NCBI RefSeq assembly: GCF_009725205.1
Contig: NZ_WNZY01000013.1
Location: 1-64,000 of the forward strand
Direction: 5' to 3'
DNA: 64,000 nt
DNA from: Paenibacillus timonensis
Lineage (GTDB): Bacteria; Bacillota; Bacilli; Paenibacillales; Paenibacillaceae
Position numbers and translations under genes: made by a program. The notes under the pieces were generated by a model. It saw nothing but the letters and a program-made list of their open reading frames with translations, ran no database searches and had not been told where the DNA came from. Shown in pieces: positions 44,727 to 52,862 of this stretch; within the stretch, counting starts at the first letter, position 1; each line of letters opens with the position of its first letter.

Positions 44727-46509
44727 ACCTCGCCACCGCCCTCGCAAGTTTATCCGCGATCTTATCTATATCATCTTCACGCCGGACCTCCATGTGCTCG
44801 ATGTGAATCAACGGACCATCTCCGCGACTACCACGGCCGCCGTCGCGCTGATTCTCGCGGTAGCCTTGCGCCTCGGTACGCGTGAGAACCATCTCGTCGC
44901 GGTGCAGACGCGCGGGATAGCCATTATAGGGAACGCGGTCGAGTCCGGCGGCGTGTCCGTGCAGTTGCCTGCGCGCGGTCTCCGAAGCTGACGGAATATT
45001 TATCGGGGTCGGATGTTTGACCCAATCGCGAAACTGCGTCATTTTGTCCGAAAACCCTTCCCAGGCCTTCTCTCCCCAACTTTTTGGCTCGGGCGCGCTG
45101 ATCGTCCAACCGGTGTAAAGCGGTCCTTTGTTGCCTGCCGCCGAATGCTCTTGTGCCTTCTGATAAAGGTTGTTCGCGTTCTCCCATTGGGACAGGTATT
45201 TTTCCCTCCCTTGGACAACCGGAGAAACCCCCTCCACAAGTCGCTTAAACCATGCCGGCGCAGTCACGGAGAGTGCAACGGTAAGCCCGATCGGTGTGGG
45301 ATTTTTGATTAAGGCCGCGACTCCTAGCGTAGTGGCAAGCACGGGATTGTCGAGAATACCCTTGGTCATCGCCGGGACCATTCCGGAAAGCATCTTGGTC
45401 GCGAGCTCACCGCCAAACCTCAATCCATCGCTCAATACCGGCGTCAGGTCACTAAGAACAAACTTTACCTTGCTTTCCAACGTTTCAAGCTTTTTGAAGT
45501 CGGGATTTTTCAGGTAATGCTTATTGATGTAATCCGTGGTGTTGCGCACCATCTTCGTTGCGTCGTCAAATATACCGGCAAACGCAGTAACCCCGGCTTC
45601 CTTGAACCGCTTAAAATCAGCGCCATCAAGATACTTGTTAAAGTCGCGAAGTATCGGCTTCAAGCGCCCCAAGCCTTCCGTCCCCATTTCGCGTAACGCC
45701 TTCGTCATCTTCGCAGTCGCCTTGCGCCACTCACCCATTCCAGTAGATGCCTGCGCTTCTATAAGTTCGTTGGTCGCGCCGATCTGATTGAGGTATTTAT
45801 CAAGTGCCTTAAGTTGCTTATCGAGCGGAAGGTTCTTAATCTCGTTAATGGCTTTACGCGGCAATTCGAAGCGCTCCACCAAGCTGAGTCCGTCGCCCGA
45901 AAACATCTCACGGAGTGCAAATGCGGCTCCAACGATACCCTGTTGTTCGTCAAGCGCACCCAACCGCTCTGCAAGTCCTATTGCTTTTGCAAGTTGCGCG
46001 TTATCTTTGGTCGTTGGAATAAACGATTTTCCGGCGCTGAGGTAGTCCTCCATCGTAAATTGTGTCTGCGCCGCGCGCTTCTCGATGTAATCCAAATATT
46101 TCGTCGCGTTGTCAGCGTACTGCTTCCCGAACATTGCGCGGACAGTCACGTCCTTTACCTCATACTGCGCCGCGGCTCCGATCGTTTTGTTGAACAGGCC
46201 AACCGCGGATTTGGCCGACAAGTATGCCGCGGCCACCCCGCCCAAACTCCGGACCAACCCGCCCGTTCCCGACGAGGCCCGGCCCATAGCGCTACCGGCC
46301 CGCTTTGCCATACGCTCAATCGCGGATAATTGCCCGACCGCGCTTTTACTAGTTGAGACGAACTTCCCCTGTGCGTTGCGGAGCCGGCCGTTTGCGTCCG
46401 TGTACATATCCGTTGCCTTTTTGACGCGTTCAACCTGGCGCTCTACTTTTCGAAGCGGCGCGGTTGCGTTGTCCAAGAACTTGATTTTTGCAACGAGATC
46501 CATTGGCAT
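44716..46509 (-). CDS. Phage tail tape-measure protein (short)
   Basis: A 597-aa protein with N-terminal LVAKIKFLDNATAPLRKVERQVERV, a tape-measure signature, long helices (about 20-330), a hydrophobic segment (about 395-425: VLATTLGVAALIKNPTPIGLTV) and a C-terminal domain (HAAGLDRVPYNGYPARLHRDEMVLT) seen in many tape measures. At about 1.5 angstrom per residue it would specify a tail of roughly 90 nm. ATG 46509 has GGGGTGG 6 bp upstream. It lies downstream of the tail chaperone, as usual, but with two extra genes between. Confidence 0.8.
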   Translation of the reverse strand: MPMDLVAKIKFLDNATAPLRKVERQVERVKKATDMYTDANGRLRNAQGKFVSTSKSAVGQLSAIERMAKRAGSAMGRASSGTGGLVRSLGGVAAAYLSAKSAVGLFNKTIGAAAQYEVKDVTVRAMFGKQYADNATKYLDYIEKRAAQTQFTMEDYLSAGKSFIPTTKDNAQLAKAIGLAERLGALDEQQGIVGAAFALREMFSGDGLSLVERFELPRKAINEIKNLPLDKQLKALDKYLNQIGATNELIEAQASTGMGEWRKATAKMTKALREMGTEGLGRLKPILRDFNKYLDGADFKRFKEAGVTAFAGIFDDATKMVRNTTDYINKHYLKNPDFKKLETLESKVKFVLSDLTPVLSDGLRFGGELATKMLSGMVPAMTKGILDNPVLATTLGVAALIKNPTPIGLTVALSVTAPAWFKRLVEGVSPVVQGREKYLSQWENANNLYQKAQEHSAAGNKGPLYTGWTISAPEPKSWGEKAWEGFSDKMTQFRDWVKHPTPINIPSASETARRQLHGHAAGLDRVPYNGYPARLHRDEMVLTRTEAQGYRENQRDGGRGSRGDGPLIHIEHMEVRREDDIDKIADKLARAVARYAY

Positions 46510-46512
46510 GTC

Positions 46513-46950
46513 TTACCACCCCACTCCTTTTAGGTTCTTATTAATCTCTGTCTCGATCATCTGTCGCCATCTGTCTTCTTTGCCTTCCGCGGCTGTATCC
46601 AGGAACTTCGGCACCGTACCCGGAGTGGTTGGATTGGCGAATTTGTTTCCGTGCTTTTTGGGATGGATCTCGTGGAGATAGTACGCGTAATTGAACCGTC
46701 TGCCCGTATTCGTTAGTTCGACTACATTGGCCGAAAGTTCACCCGTAATACTAAGACCGTCGCCGGTGACCTCTGGCGTAATGCTATCTCGGAGCGCTCC
46801 TTTGCGCAAAGGTGCTATGTCATAAGCATCCGCCTTCCACTCGTCAAGGGCATCATGCAGGCCGCGCTTTGCTCCCTCGGCGACTGCCTCCGGTGCGTGT
46901 TTGATTGCATCGATTAACTCGGAAAAGTCGAAATCAATCTCGAACGCCAT
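46513..46950 (-). CDS. HK97 gp10-like head-tail protein
   Basis: A 145-aa protein resembling the HK97-gp10 neck/tail-completion family: FSELIDAIKHAPEAVAEGAK near the start, APLRKGALRDSITPEV (about 51-66), and NYAYYLHEIHPKK (about 86-98). In phages the gene normally precedes the tail tube; here it follows the tail chaperone. It overlaps the upstream gene by 17 bp and ends 3 bp before the tape measure. Confidence 0.6.
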   Translation of the reverse strand: MAFEIDFDFSELIDAIKHAPEAVAEGAKRGLHDALDEWKADAYDIAPLRKGALRDSITPEVTGDGLSITGELSANVVELTNTGRRFNYAYYLHEIHPKKHGNKFANPTTPGTVPKFLDTAAEGKEDRWRQMIETEINKNLKGVGW

Positions 46951-47308
46951 CGTCCGCCACCGCCTCCGCGATCATCCGCTCGCAAAACGCATCCCAGGCG
47001 GAAAGTACCTTTTTGGCTTTTCGGTTTACTGCGACTAATGCCCGCTTTATTTGTCGCTTGGTCTGCGCCTTGTCTGCGGCTTCGATTGACTCCGCAAAGT
47101 CCGCCATTGTCCGGCCGATCGTGCGCACCTCTTTAACCGGTGATTGCCGGAACATCGCGGCGACTTTGATCCATGTCGTACATTCATCCGGGAAATTCTC
47201 CGCAAATCGATACTGGCCCGGCAGGCGTTCTGTTACAATTTGCGCAAAGAGCTCGGCTACTGGAACGACGCGCTCGGCTGCCGCGATTTCTATGTCTGTA
47301 ATTTTCAA
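46934..47308 (-). CDS. Unknown phage-type protein, 124 aa
   Basis: Not recognised. It is helical and rich in Ala/Lys with KAQTKRQIKRALVAVNRKAKK near the middle. TTG start 47308 has AGGAGGT at 6 bp. It lies between the tail chaperone and the gp10-like gene. Confidence 0.6.
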   Translation of the reverse strand: MKITDIEIAAAERVVPVAELFAQIVTERLPGQYRFAENFPDECTTWIKVAAMFRQSPVKEVRTIGRTMADFAESIEAADKAQTKRQIKRALVAVNRKAKKVLSAWDAFCERMIAEAVADDGVRD

Positions 47309-47353
47309 TCTATGACCTCCTCATATAAAAATAAAAGAGGCCTCGAAAGGCCC

Positions 47354-47961
47354 CTATCTCGTTCCCGCATTAATCCGGCGCACCCGTGCCTCGCGCTCCG
47401 CCGCTTTCCGCTCCTTTTCTTCTTCCTCAAAAACGAGAAGCATCGACGCGAACATAAACATCTGATGACGCCGGTCTTTCGCGTAAACTTCGTCGGGCGG
47501 AATATGGTGCCGCTGAAAAATCGCATGCAAAAGAAACGGGACACCGCCCGCCCGAATTAGTTTTTTGCGTCTTCGATCAATTCATCTTCATCATCAAAGC
47601 CGGACAATTTCATGATTGCGGCAAATACCTTCGCAATTTCGCCCGGCAGTAGCGCCTTCGCCACGCAGTCCGCCGCATCCGTCGCGCCATAGTGCGCAAT
47701 CAATGCCTTGTCCGAAAAGTCAGGATCAACGCAACCTTTCGCGATGAGCACCGCGTTAAGCAATTGTCCGTCAACGTCTTTCTCGCCCTTCCGCGTCGGA
47801 ATTGTCGCTTGGTCACGTGCCCGAGTCATCTCCGCCTGGTCCAGCGCCTTAACCGTAAAGTGCGTTTTAAGCCGTGGAATATAGACCGTGTCCTGTACAT
47901 CTAGCGTTGCGCCGAGGAGTGCTTCGAGTCCGTTTTTCGATTGTGTTGTTGTCTTTGCCAT
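47354..47961 (-). CDS. XkdN-like tail assembly chaperone with -1 frameshift extension
   Basis: Frame 0 runs from ATG 47961 (AGGGGAT 7-8 bp upstream) to TAA 47557, 134 aa, with the XkdN-family end LLPGEIAKVFAAIMKLSGFDD..EDAKN. The last codons are GCA AAA AAC TAA, a perfect A-AAA-AAC slippery heptamer (47560-47566). A -1 shift reads on for 68 codons to TAG at 47354-47356, adding a typical GT-type tail (HIPPDEVY, MFASMLLVFEEEEKERK). Frameshifted products of about 202 aa would serve with the short form in loading the tape measure. Confidence 0.85.
47535..47566 (-). promoter_or_regulatory. Programmed -1 frameshift site (A-AAA-AAC) with downstream hairpin
   Basis: The heptamer at 47560-47566 is in the right phase (gcA AAA AAC) directly before the frame-0 stop. 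Five bases later CGGG...CCCG can pair as a short GC hairpin (47538-47555). This matches the tail-chaperone frameshift signals of many long-tailed phages. Confidence 0.8.
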
Positions 47962-48009
47962 GTTCATATCCCCTATTTGCTGAATTTATTAGGAAGACAG
48001 CTCCTAAAA

Positions 48010-48273
48010 TTAATACCCAGTAGGTCCGCCGAGCGCCTTAGGCTTCGGTTTTTCAACTGGTATGAATAAGTAATTGCTCTCGTTCCGTAGCGATTCGATC
48101 GCGTCGTCTACGCCCCATACTTTGTCGTTGTCGTCGATTGTGACGGCCGACAAATCCGCAAGTTTATACGCAGCGTCGAGCGCATCCGGACGCACGCCAG
48201 CGTTACGAGACTCGACGAGAAAGTATGCGCGGATCAGACGCTGATTTGCGATATCGAGCAATTCCTGACTCAT
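48010..48273 (-). CDS. Small protein resembling the C terminus of phage scaffold (GP20-type)
   Basis: An 87-aa product; ATG 48273 (or 48276) follows AGGAGGG. ALDAAYKLADLSAVTIDDNDKVWGVDDAIESLR (about 32-65), NYLF and the end GGPTGY follow the pattern of the C-terminal part of GP20-type scaffolds (GVnpkAldaalkL...YLF...GG). The long N-terminal coiled coil of a full scaffold is absent. Possible roles are capsid scaffold or a size-redirecting mimic. Recognition is by eye only. Confidence 0.4.
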   Translation of the reverse strand: MSQELLDIANQRLIRAYFLVESRNAGVRPDALDAAYKLADLSAVTIDDNDKVWGVDDAIESLRNESNYLFIPVEKPKPKALGGPTGY

Positions 48274-49115
48274 CATTCGCCCTCCTTGTATACCCACGCC
48301 ATGTCCTCCGTCGTCTGCTGCACACGATCGCCCTCTTCGTCGACAAAAGGTTCCGGCGTGTGCTCCGGATGTGCCGCGAAGAACGAGTCCGTGTCGTTGA
48401 TGTACCGCGCATATTCTGCACCGAACGTTTCCTTGGCCGCATCATTAACGATGTATGTCCGGTGGACTCGCGGATCTTCATCGAGCATCTGCGCAGTTTC
48501 AAGGACTTCGCGGGCTCCTCGGAAATCGTCACTCTCAAACGGCTTCATTAAACCGTCATATATGTCTCCAATCTCTTTGCGAATGGAAGTTGTTACTGCT
48601 GCCGCGCCGGTGCCTTTTTGGAGATTGCCATCTCCCGGAGTTGAAAGGATTTTCGTCGTGAGTTCCGCAAAGTCTTCGCGTACCCGCCCGGCAAGGTACG
48701 GATCATCGACATTTTCTACGAAGTCTTTCAACTTCTCGTACGCGGCTCTTTGAGATGTGGCAAACAGAAGTTCAGTTTTAAGGGAGCGGAATGCGTCCTC
48801 AAACCGGCCGTGTTTGATCGCGTCGGGTTTCCGGGGCGGTGTATAAATTACTTTTTCCGCCTCGCGAATGGCCTTTTTGATGTTCGCAACATACTCCTGC
48901 TTCATCGTGTGCGATTTTTGCAAAAATTCGACCGCAAGTTTCTGCTTCGCTTCTGCCTTAGCCTCGCGTTGTCCTTCCTCCGTTAGCCTGCGGTCGTTTT
49001 CAATTTTGCCCAACGCGGCTCCTACCGCACGTTTATACTCCAACATCAAACCGGTCGATGATTGTTCGATTTCCCGTGCTCTTTCAATGCTTGTTTTTGC
49101 TTTCTGATAGCTCAT
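48273..49115 (-). CDS. Unknown 280-aa helical protein
   Basis: Not recognised. Residues 1-95 are strongly coiled-coil (SIERAREIEQSSTGLMLEYK; KAEAKQKLAVEFLQKSH). The C-terminal half is mixed and ends in an acidic stretch (DEEGDRVQQTTEDMAWVYKEGE). ATG 49115 has GAGGGGG upstream; its stop overlaps the next start. By position it could replace a capsid or scaffold gene, but nothing in it supports a capsid fold. Confidence 0.6.
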   Translation of the reverse strand: MSYQKAKTSIERAREIEQSSTGLMLEYKRAVGAALGKIENDRRLTEEGQREAKAEAKQKLAVEFLQKSHTMKQEYVANIKKAIREAEKVIYTPPRKPDAIKHGRFEDAFRSLKTELLFATSQRAAYEKLKDFVENVDDPYLAGRVREDFAELTTKILSTPGDGNLQKGTGAAAVTTSIRKEIGDIYDGLMKPFESDDFRGAREVLETAQMLDEDPRVHRTYIVNDAAKETFGAEYARYINDTDSFFAAHPEHTPEPFVDEEGDRVQQTTEDMAWVYKEGE

Positions 49116-49136
49116 TAATTTGTCCCCCTCAAATTA

Positions 49137-49496
49137 TTAGTAAATTACTTTTTGCGCTGCAACTTCACTTGCGCTAATATAGGCGTCACGATTAGCAGCG
49201 TAACTGACGTCGAGACTAGCGATATGAGCTCCCGGCGCGTACTGTTGAATAACGTGATCCTGGCGTTTAGTTGACTCGTTCGCAATCTCGTGTGCCCGCT
49301 CCTTCAAATCAGCCAGCGCGGTAAAGTAGGCGTGTTTTGCGTCGTGCATTTGCTGCAGCAAGGGATCAATCTCCGCCTGTTTTACGTCATCAAGATACGC
49401 GTTCCAGCCGTTGGCCTGCGCAATAGCGCTCTCCGTAATTGTCTTGCCGTTAGTAAAGTCGATATCCGTTGGTGTATAAAGTGTGGTCAGCTCCAT
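49137..49496 (-). CDS. Unknown phage-type protein, 119 aa
   Basis: No recognised family. It is helical: AYLDDVKQAEIDPLLQQMHD and a long charged helix AHEIANESTKRQDHVIQQY. ATG 49496 follows GAGGGGAAG. It lies 21 bp before the 280-aa gene and is probably cotranscribed. Confidence 0.6.
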   Translation of the reverse strand: MELTTLYTPTDIDFTNGKTITESAIAQANGWNAYLDDVKQAEIDPLLQQMHDAKHAYFTALADLKERAHEIANESTKRQDHVIQQYAPGAHIASLDVSYAANRDAYISASEVAAQKVIY

Positions 49497-49520
49497 TTAG
49501 CATCTTCCCCTCGATATTTA

Positions 49521-49811
49521 TTAGATTTTTACCGCATACCCTTCCGCCGCCAATCCGTCAACAAAGTCCTGCTGCCGCGGTATAATCGCGCTGATCATGA
49601 CCGGTTGCCGCGTACGCAATGACTCCGCGCGAACAACGGCTCCCGCCTGGTCGACCGCCTCAAACGTCACCGTCGCGTACATATCGCCCGGACTCGTCTT
49701 AATCCGGCGGCGTACCGTTATTGTCTGCTGCGGTTGTTTCGCCGCTTCCGGCGTGATCCGGCGCGTCGTAATACCGGTGTCCTCGCCAATTAAGCCCCGC
49801 GCGGTAATCAT
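49521..49811 (-). CDS. Unknown beta-rich protein, 96 aa
   Basis: No recognised family. Alternating hydrophobic residues (ITVRRRIKTSPGDMYATVTFEAV) suggest beta structure. ATG 49811 has GAGGTT at 6 bp and overlaps the stop of the cold-shock-domain gene, so the two are coupled. Confidence 0.6.
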   Translation of the reverse strand: MITARGLIGEDTGITTRRITPEAAKQPQQTITVRRRIKTSPGDMYATVTFEAVDQAGAVVRAESLRTRQPVMISAIIPRQQDFVDGLAAEGYAVKI

Positions 49812-50149
49812 TGCACTAACCTCACGTTCTTGGCCGTTGGCTTGCCGCGCTTATCCTCGCCGATTTCGAAGGTTACGCGGTCGCCTTGCATGAAGTACGC
49901 TGTATCTGCGTCTCCTGCGGTAGATAGATGGAAGAATACGTCCGGGCCGCCCTTTACCGCGATGAATCCGAATTGCTTTTCCGTGTTATAGAGCTTAACG
50001 AAGCCGCGCAGCTGGCCTGTATCCGTCTTTTTGTTCTTTTCTTTCGGCGGTTCGACCGGTGACCGGTATCCCGTTGGAACAACGCGACCATGAACCTCCG
50101 CCATTTCTTCGCGGGACATGCCGCGCCAGGTTTCAGATTCTATGAACAT
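49808..50149 (-). CDS. Cold-shock-domain protein with N-terminal extension
   Basis: A 113-aa product from ATG 50149 (GGAGGAAAAAAG upstream). Residues about 44-113 form a cold-shock domain with the RNP1-like KQFGFIAV and RNP2-like DVFFHLS motifs and an ending KGKPTAKNVRLV. The first 43 residues are charged and unassigned (SREEMAEVHGRVV). It would bind single-stranded RNA or DNA. Cold-shock-domain proteins are uncommon in small elements. Confidence 0.75.
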   Translation of the reverse strand: MFIESETWRGMSREEMAEVHGRVVPTGYRSPVEPPKEKNKKTDTGQLRGFVKLYNTEKQFGFIAVKGGPDVFFHLSTAGDADTAYFMQGDRVTFEIGEDKRGKPTAKNVRLVQ

Positions 50150-50520
50150 CTTTTTTCCTCCGCTTCTTCGTCGTCTTCCGGTTCTTCCGGTGCCGGGTCC
50201 GCCCATTGTAGCCGCACCTTTTTCTCCGCCTTTCCAAATCGCGGATGCCAGACCAGTTCGCCTTTGAATCCGCCTTCCGTCGCCGAATATTCGAATCGGC
50301 CACGAATATTGCAATCGTAAATCACGCGATCCGGCGCAAGGCTGCGCTTGAGTACGCGAAGCATATACTGCGCGTGCTCCTCGGCGATTTGCTTGAGCGG
50401 AAACGCCTCGTAATTCGCGATATTCCGGTCGAGTACCGCGCCGGATTCGTTTACAAACGTCGTATGTACGCGCGTTTTCGTGCCCTCCGCGAACACATAC
50501 TGATATACGGTTATGGTCAT
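50140..50520 (-). CDS. Unknown protein, 126 aa
   Basis: Not recognised. The middle holds RVIYDCNIRGRFEYSATEGGFKGEL; the C terminus is very acidic (EEPEDDEEAEEK). ATG 50520 has GGGAG upstream. It overlaps the cold-shock-domain gene by 10 bp. Confidence 0.6.
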   Translation of the reverse strand: MTITVYQYVFAEGTKTRVHTTFVNESGAVLDRNIANYEAFPLKQIAEEHAQYMLRVLKRSLAPDRVIYDCNIRGRFEYSATEGGFKGELVWHPRFGKAEKKVRLQWADPAPEEPEDDEEAEEKRCS

Positions 50521-50645
50521 TCCGCGCCGTCTCCCTTCCGCATTTAGAACCGCTTTTTAACGTTGTGAATATAAACTATCCTGTTCCGGAAATAAGCGCC
50601 TGAAAACCCACGTCTGACGCGGCTTTTAAACGTCTAAATGCGGAA

Positions 50646-51008
50646 TTATAGGGTGGTCTTGGGTACTTTCCGCACCCGATCCAATTCTCTCCGCCGAGCC
50701 TCCGCACATGTTGGACAGTAACGCTGCCTATTTGATCGACGCGCGAATGGTAATCCACATGTGACACACTTATCGCCCGGCTCCGAATCTGCGGAAAAGT
50801 AGGCGTCCGAAAGCGCTGGATCGACTGGCAATACGGCACGCTCAAAATAAAGGCAACGCAAAGAGCCCGATTCGATAAACGGTCGGGCCTGCTCGTCCTC
50901 GCGGTAAAAGTTGCAGCGCGGTTGTTCGTTAGGTTCGAGTTGGCAACCGTTCGATCCGCAGAAATTTGCGCAATGATTACGGGCGAGTGTCTTAATTCGG
51001 TTATTCAT
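50646..51008 (-). CDS. Cysteine-rich zinc-ribbon-like protein (Cys-rich VLP type)
   Basis: A 120-aa protein with two cysteine groups: HCANFCGSNGCQ...C (about 12-32), which resembles the Cys-rich VLP family of mobile elements, and CVTCGLPF...YCPTC (about 81-101), a four-Cys zinc ribbon. ATG 51008 overlaps the upstream gene; the RBS is weak. Likely a nucleic-acid-binding or zinc-stabilised protein; the role is unknown. Confidence 0.6.
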   Translation of the reverse strand: MNNRIKTLARNHCANFCGSNGCQLEPNEQPRCNFYREDEQARPFIESGSLRCLYFERAVLPVDPALSDAYFSADSEPGDKCVTCGLPFARRSNRQRYCPTCAEARRRELDRVRKVPKTTL

Positions 51009-51390
51009 CGCGGCCGCGTCCGTTTATAACGAATGTCGTGTCCGTTAGCTTGTACGATTCCGGCCACTCTCCGGCGGCAATGGCGGCCCGCAGCGCAAAT
51101 AGTACGATACCGCGGATTTCCTGCTTACTTACGCCCCAATTCGCGGCCGGAGAGAAGCGGCGGCAGGCCATGACGGACAAACGCTCGACCAACGCCCACA
51201 ATTTCGGTTCCTCCATCTTAGCGAGGTGATGCGGGGCATTCGATTCGCTCTCGATAAAGCCGATAACTTGCGAGACAATTTCGCGATCCTGTGCGGAGTT
51301 AATAACGAACGGCTCGATCTTGAGCGGCCGCTTATCCTCCGCGTATTTGACGATAATTACGTACTCATCCTGGCTTATTGTAACAGCCAT
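51001..51390 (-). CDS. Unknown protein, 129 aa
   Basis: No recognised family. Helical middle (LWALVERLSVMACRRFSPAANWG) and beta-like start (VTISQDEYVIIVKYAEDKRP). ATG 51390 follows GGGAG; another ATG lies at 51405. It overlaps the Cys-rich gene by 8 bp. Confidence 0.6.
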   Translation of the reverse strand: MAVTISQDEYVIIVKYAEDKRPLKIEPFVINSAQDREIVSQVIGFIESESNAPHHLAKMEEPKLWALVERLSVMACRRFSPAANWGVSKQEIRGIVLFALRAAIAAGEWPESYKLTDTTFVINGRGRDE

Positions 51391-51481
51391 CTTACTCCCA
51401 TCCATTCAGCGGCCTAGCAGTTTTGCCGTGGATTTTCCCTGCGTGTTGCCCGAGGGTATGCCGCCTCGTTCGGCGTTCAGT

Positions 51482-51703
51482 TTAAACCGTAAGCTGTTCG
51501 GACATTTTTGCGCGGCGGATCATCTCAAGCGCGTCATCGTCGCCGTATAACTGACTTACTCGGATGCGCACTCTGTCGGATACCGGCCGTCTCTCTTTTT
51601 CGATTTCGCATAACCACGTCGGGCTGATACCCAACGTCTTTGCAAATTCAGGCTGTGTCATTCCTTTACTAATCCTAATTGCTCGAATCGCAAACCCGTT
51701 CAT
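51482..51703 (-). CDS. Cro/C1-type HTH regulator, 73 aa
   Basis: Single Xre-family helix-turn-helix domain: ISKGMTQPEFAKTLGISPTWLCEIEKERR-type sequence at about 11-40. ATG 51703 has GGAGAG upstream. As a second small Xre protein in the element, besides 55231-55449, it may be a Cro-like antagonist or local autoregulator. Confidence 0.75.
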   Translation of the reverse strand: MNGFAIRAIRISKGMTQPEFAKTLGISPTWLCEIEKERRPVSDRVRIRVSQLYGDDDALEMIRRAKMSEQLTV

Positions 51704-51808
51704 TCTGCTTCACTCTCCTTTATTCCGTATTCTTCGTTTTGACCCCAAATAAAAACTTGATGTTTAGACGGTATTAACCCGTCTATATAGTATTGGAAAT
51801 TGGTTCGA

Positions 51809-52582
51809 TTACGCGGCAGCCTTCTTATGCTTCCGGAGGACCGCCAGCGCCCGATCCCGTTCGACCTGGCAGAAGAATTTTGCCTTAAACTGCGGATGCA
51901 CCATGATTTCACACAGCTTAACCCGCCCCGGCTGCGGAGAGTGCGAATAGAACGCGTTCCCGCACACGACGCACGTACGCACGCGGCGCATGTCCAGCGC
52001 CTCGATCGCCGTCCGCACGTTATCCGGCGTCCGCCGCTTTACGGTGTTATCTCGGTTCCATGCGCCGCCGTCCGCATACTTCCGGACGAATGCCGCTGGA
52101 TTACGCTTAATCTGCGACAACATTCCGATTAGGTGGTCAGCCGTCATCGTCACCGGTTCGTCAAACAGCGCGGATTCGACGGGCCGGTCCGTGATAAACG
52201 TATCTTCGTATATGCCGCGGTCTTCCGGGTCGCCCTCGTCCGGTCGCTCCGTCAATAGCTGCGATTCTAGCGCCTGTCGACGTAGCGCTCCGCGATATTC
52301 ACGCTCCGGACCGTGTACCGGATACTCCGCTTTCCGTTCGGGGATCTCGCGTACATTCATGATATAATCCGCGAGAATATCGCCGATCGTTTGAGGGGGC
52401 GCGCCTTTCCGGAGTAAAGCCGGGTGGGTCATCCGCCACGTCCAGAAGGCCAGTCGCGGGCACCCCATATCGAATAGCTCGTCCGTAAATTGTCGGACTA
52501 GTTCGGCGCGCCAGGCGGTCGGCGTATCTTTGTTTTCGATCAAAAATTTCTGCACGGCTTCGTACGTTTCTTTTCTCGTCAT
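51809..52582 (-). CDS. Unknown protein with C-terminal cysteine motif, 257 aa
   Basis: Not recognised. An N-terminal helical region (FWTWRMTHPALLRKG) is followed near the C terminus by RRVRTCVVCGNAFYSHSPQPG (about 201-221), a CxxC with a later Cys (LCEIMVHPQF) that may bind zinc. ATG 52582 has AGGAGG at 9 bp. It follows the candidate origin region. Confidence 0.6.
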   Translation of the reverse strand: MTRKETYEAVQKFLIENKDTPTAWRAELVRQFTDELFDMGCPRLAFWTWRMTHPALLRKGAPPQTIGDILADYIMNVREIPERKAEYPVHGPEREYRGALRRQALESQLLTERPDEGDPEDRGIYEDTFITDRPVESALFDEPVTMTADHLIGMLSQIKRNPAAFVRKYADGGAWNRDNTVKRRTPDNVRTAIEALDMRRVRTCVVCGNAFYSHSPQPGRVKLCEIMVHPQFKAKFFCQVERDRALAVLRKHKKAAA

Positions 52583-52610
52583 CGTTGGCGGCCTCCTGAC
52601 CCAAGGCAGC

Positions 52611-52862
52611 GATTCCCGTAAACGGAGTCGGCCCTATCTATCGTTTTATATTCTTCGAATACACTCTTTTTCGCGAATAGAAATGTATTAATATATCCCT
52701 TATCCGGTCCGCGAGGTTCAATGAGCGTAAGCGAATTTAACCGATGCGGTATATTTATTCTTGTTAATTCGTTGTTGTTAAGTTCGTTCTTATTACTTTC
52801 CTAAGAACGGGAATCGGTCGGTTCCTGTTAACGGGAATTAGGCCGCTCCATTTACGGGAATC
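52611..52862. other. Candidate replication origin with ACGGGAAT iteron-like repeats
   Basis: Three direct ACGGGAAT copies (52807, 52831, 52854; spacing 24 and 23 bp) plus an inverted copy at 52612-52619. The outermost two extend into a 23-bp inverted repeat (52611-52634 and 52840-52862, about 3 mismatches). An AT-rich 150 bp lies between them. The rightmost copies overlap the end of the winged-helix gene. Confidence 0.5.

Noticed and set aside
47305-47544. 79-aa open frame on the minus strand below the tail chaperone
   Set aside because: Arg/Cys/Phe-rich composition and wrong frame; the -1 frame of the chaperone overlaps it and explains the coding signal.
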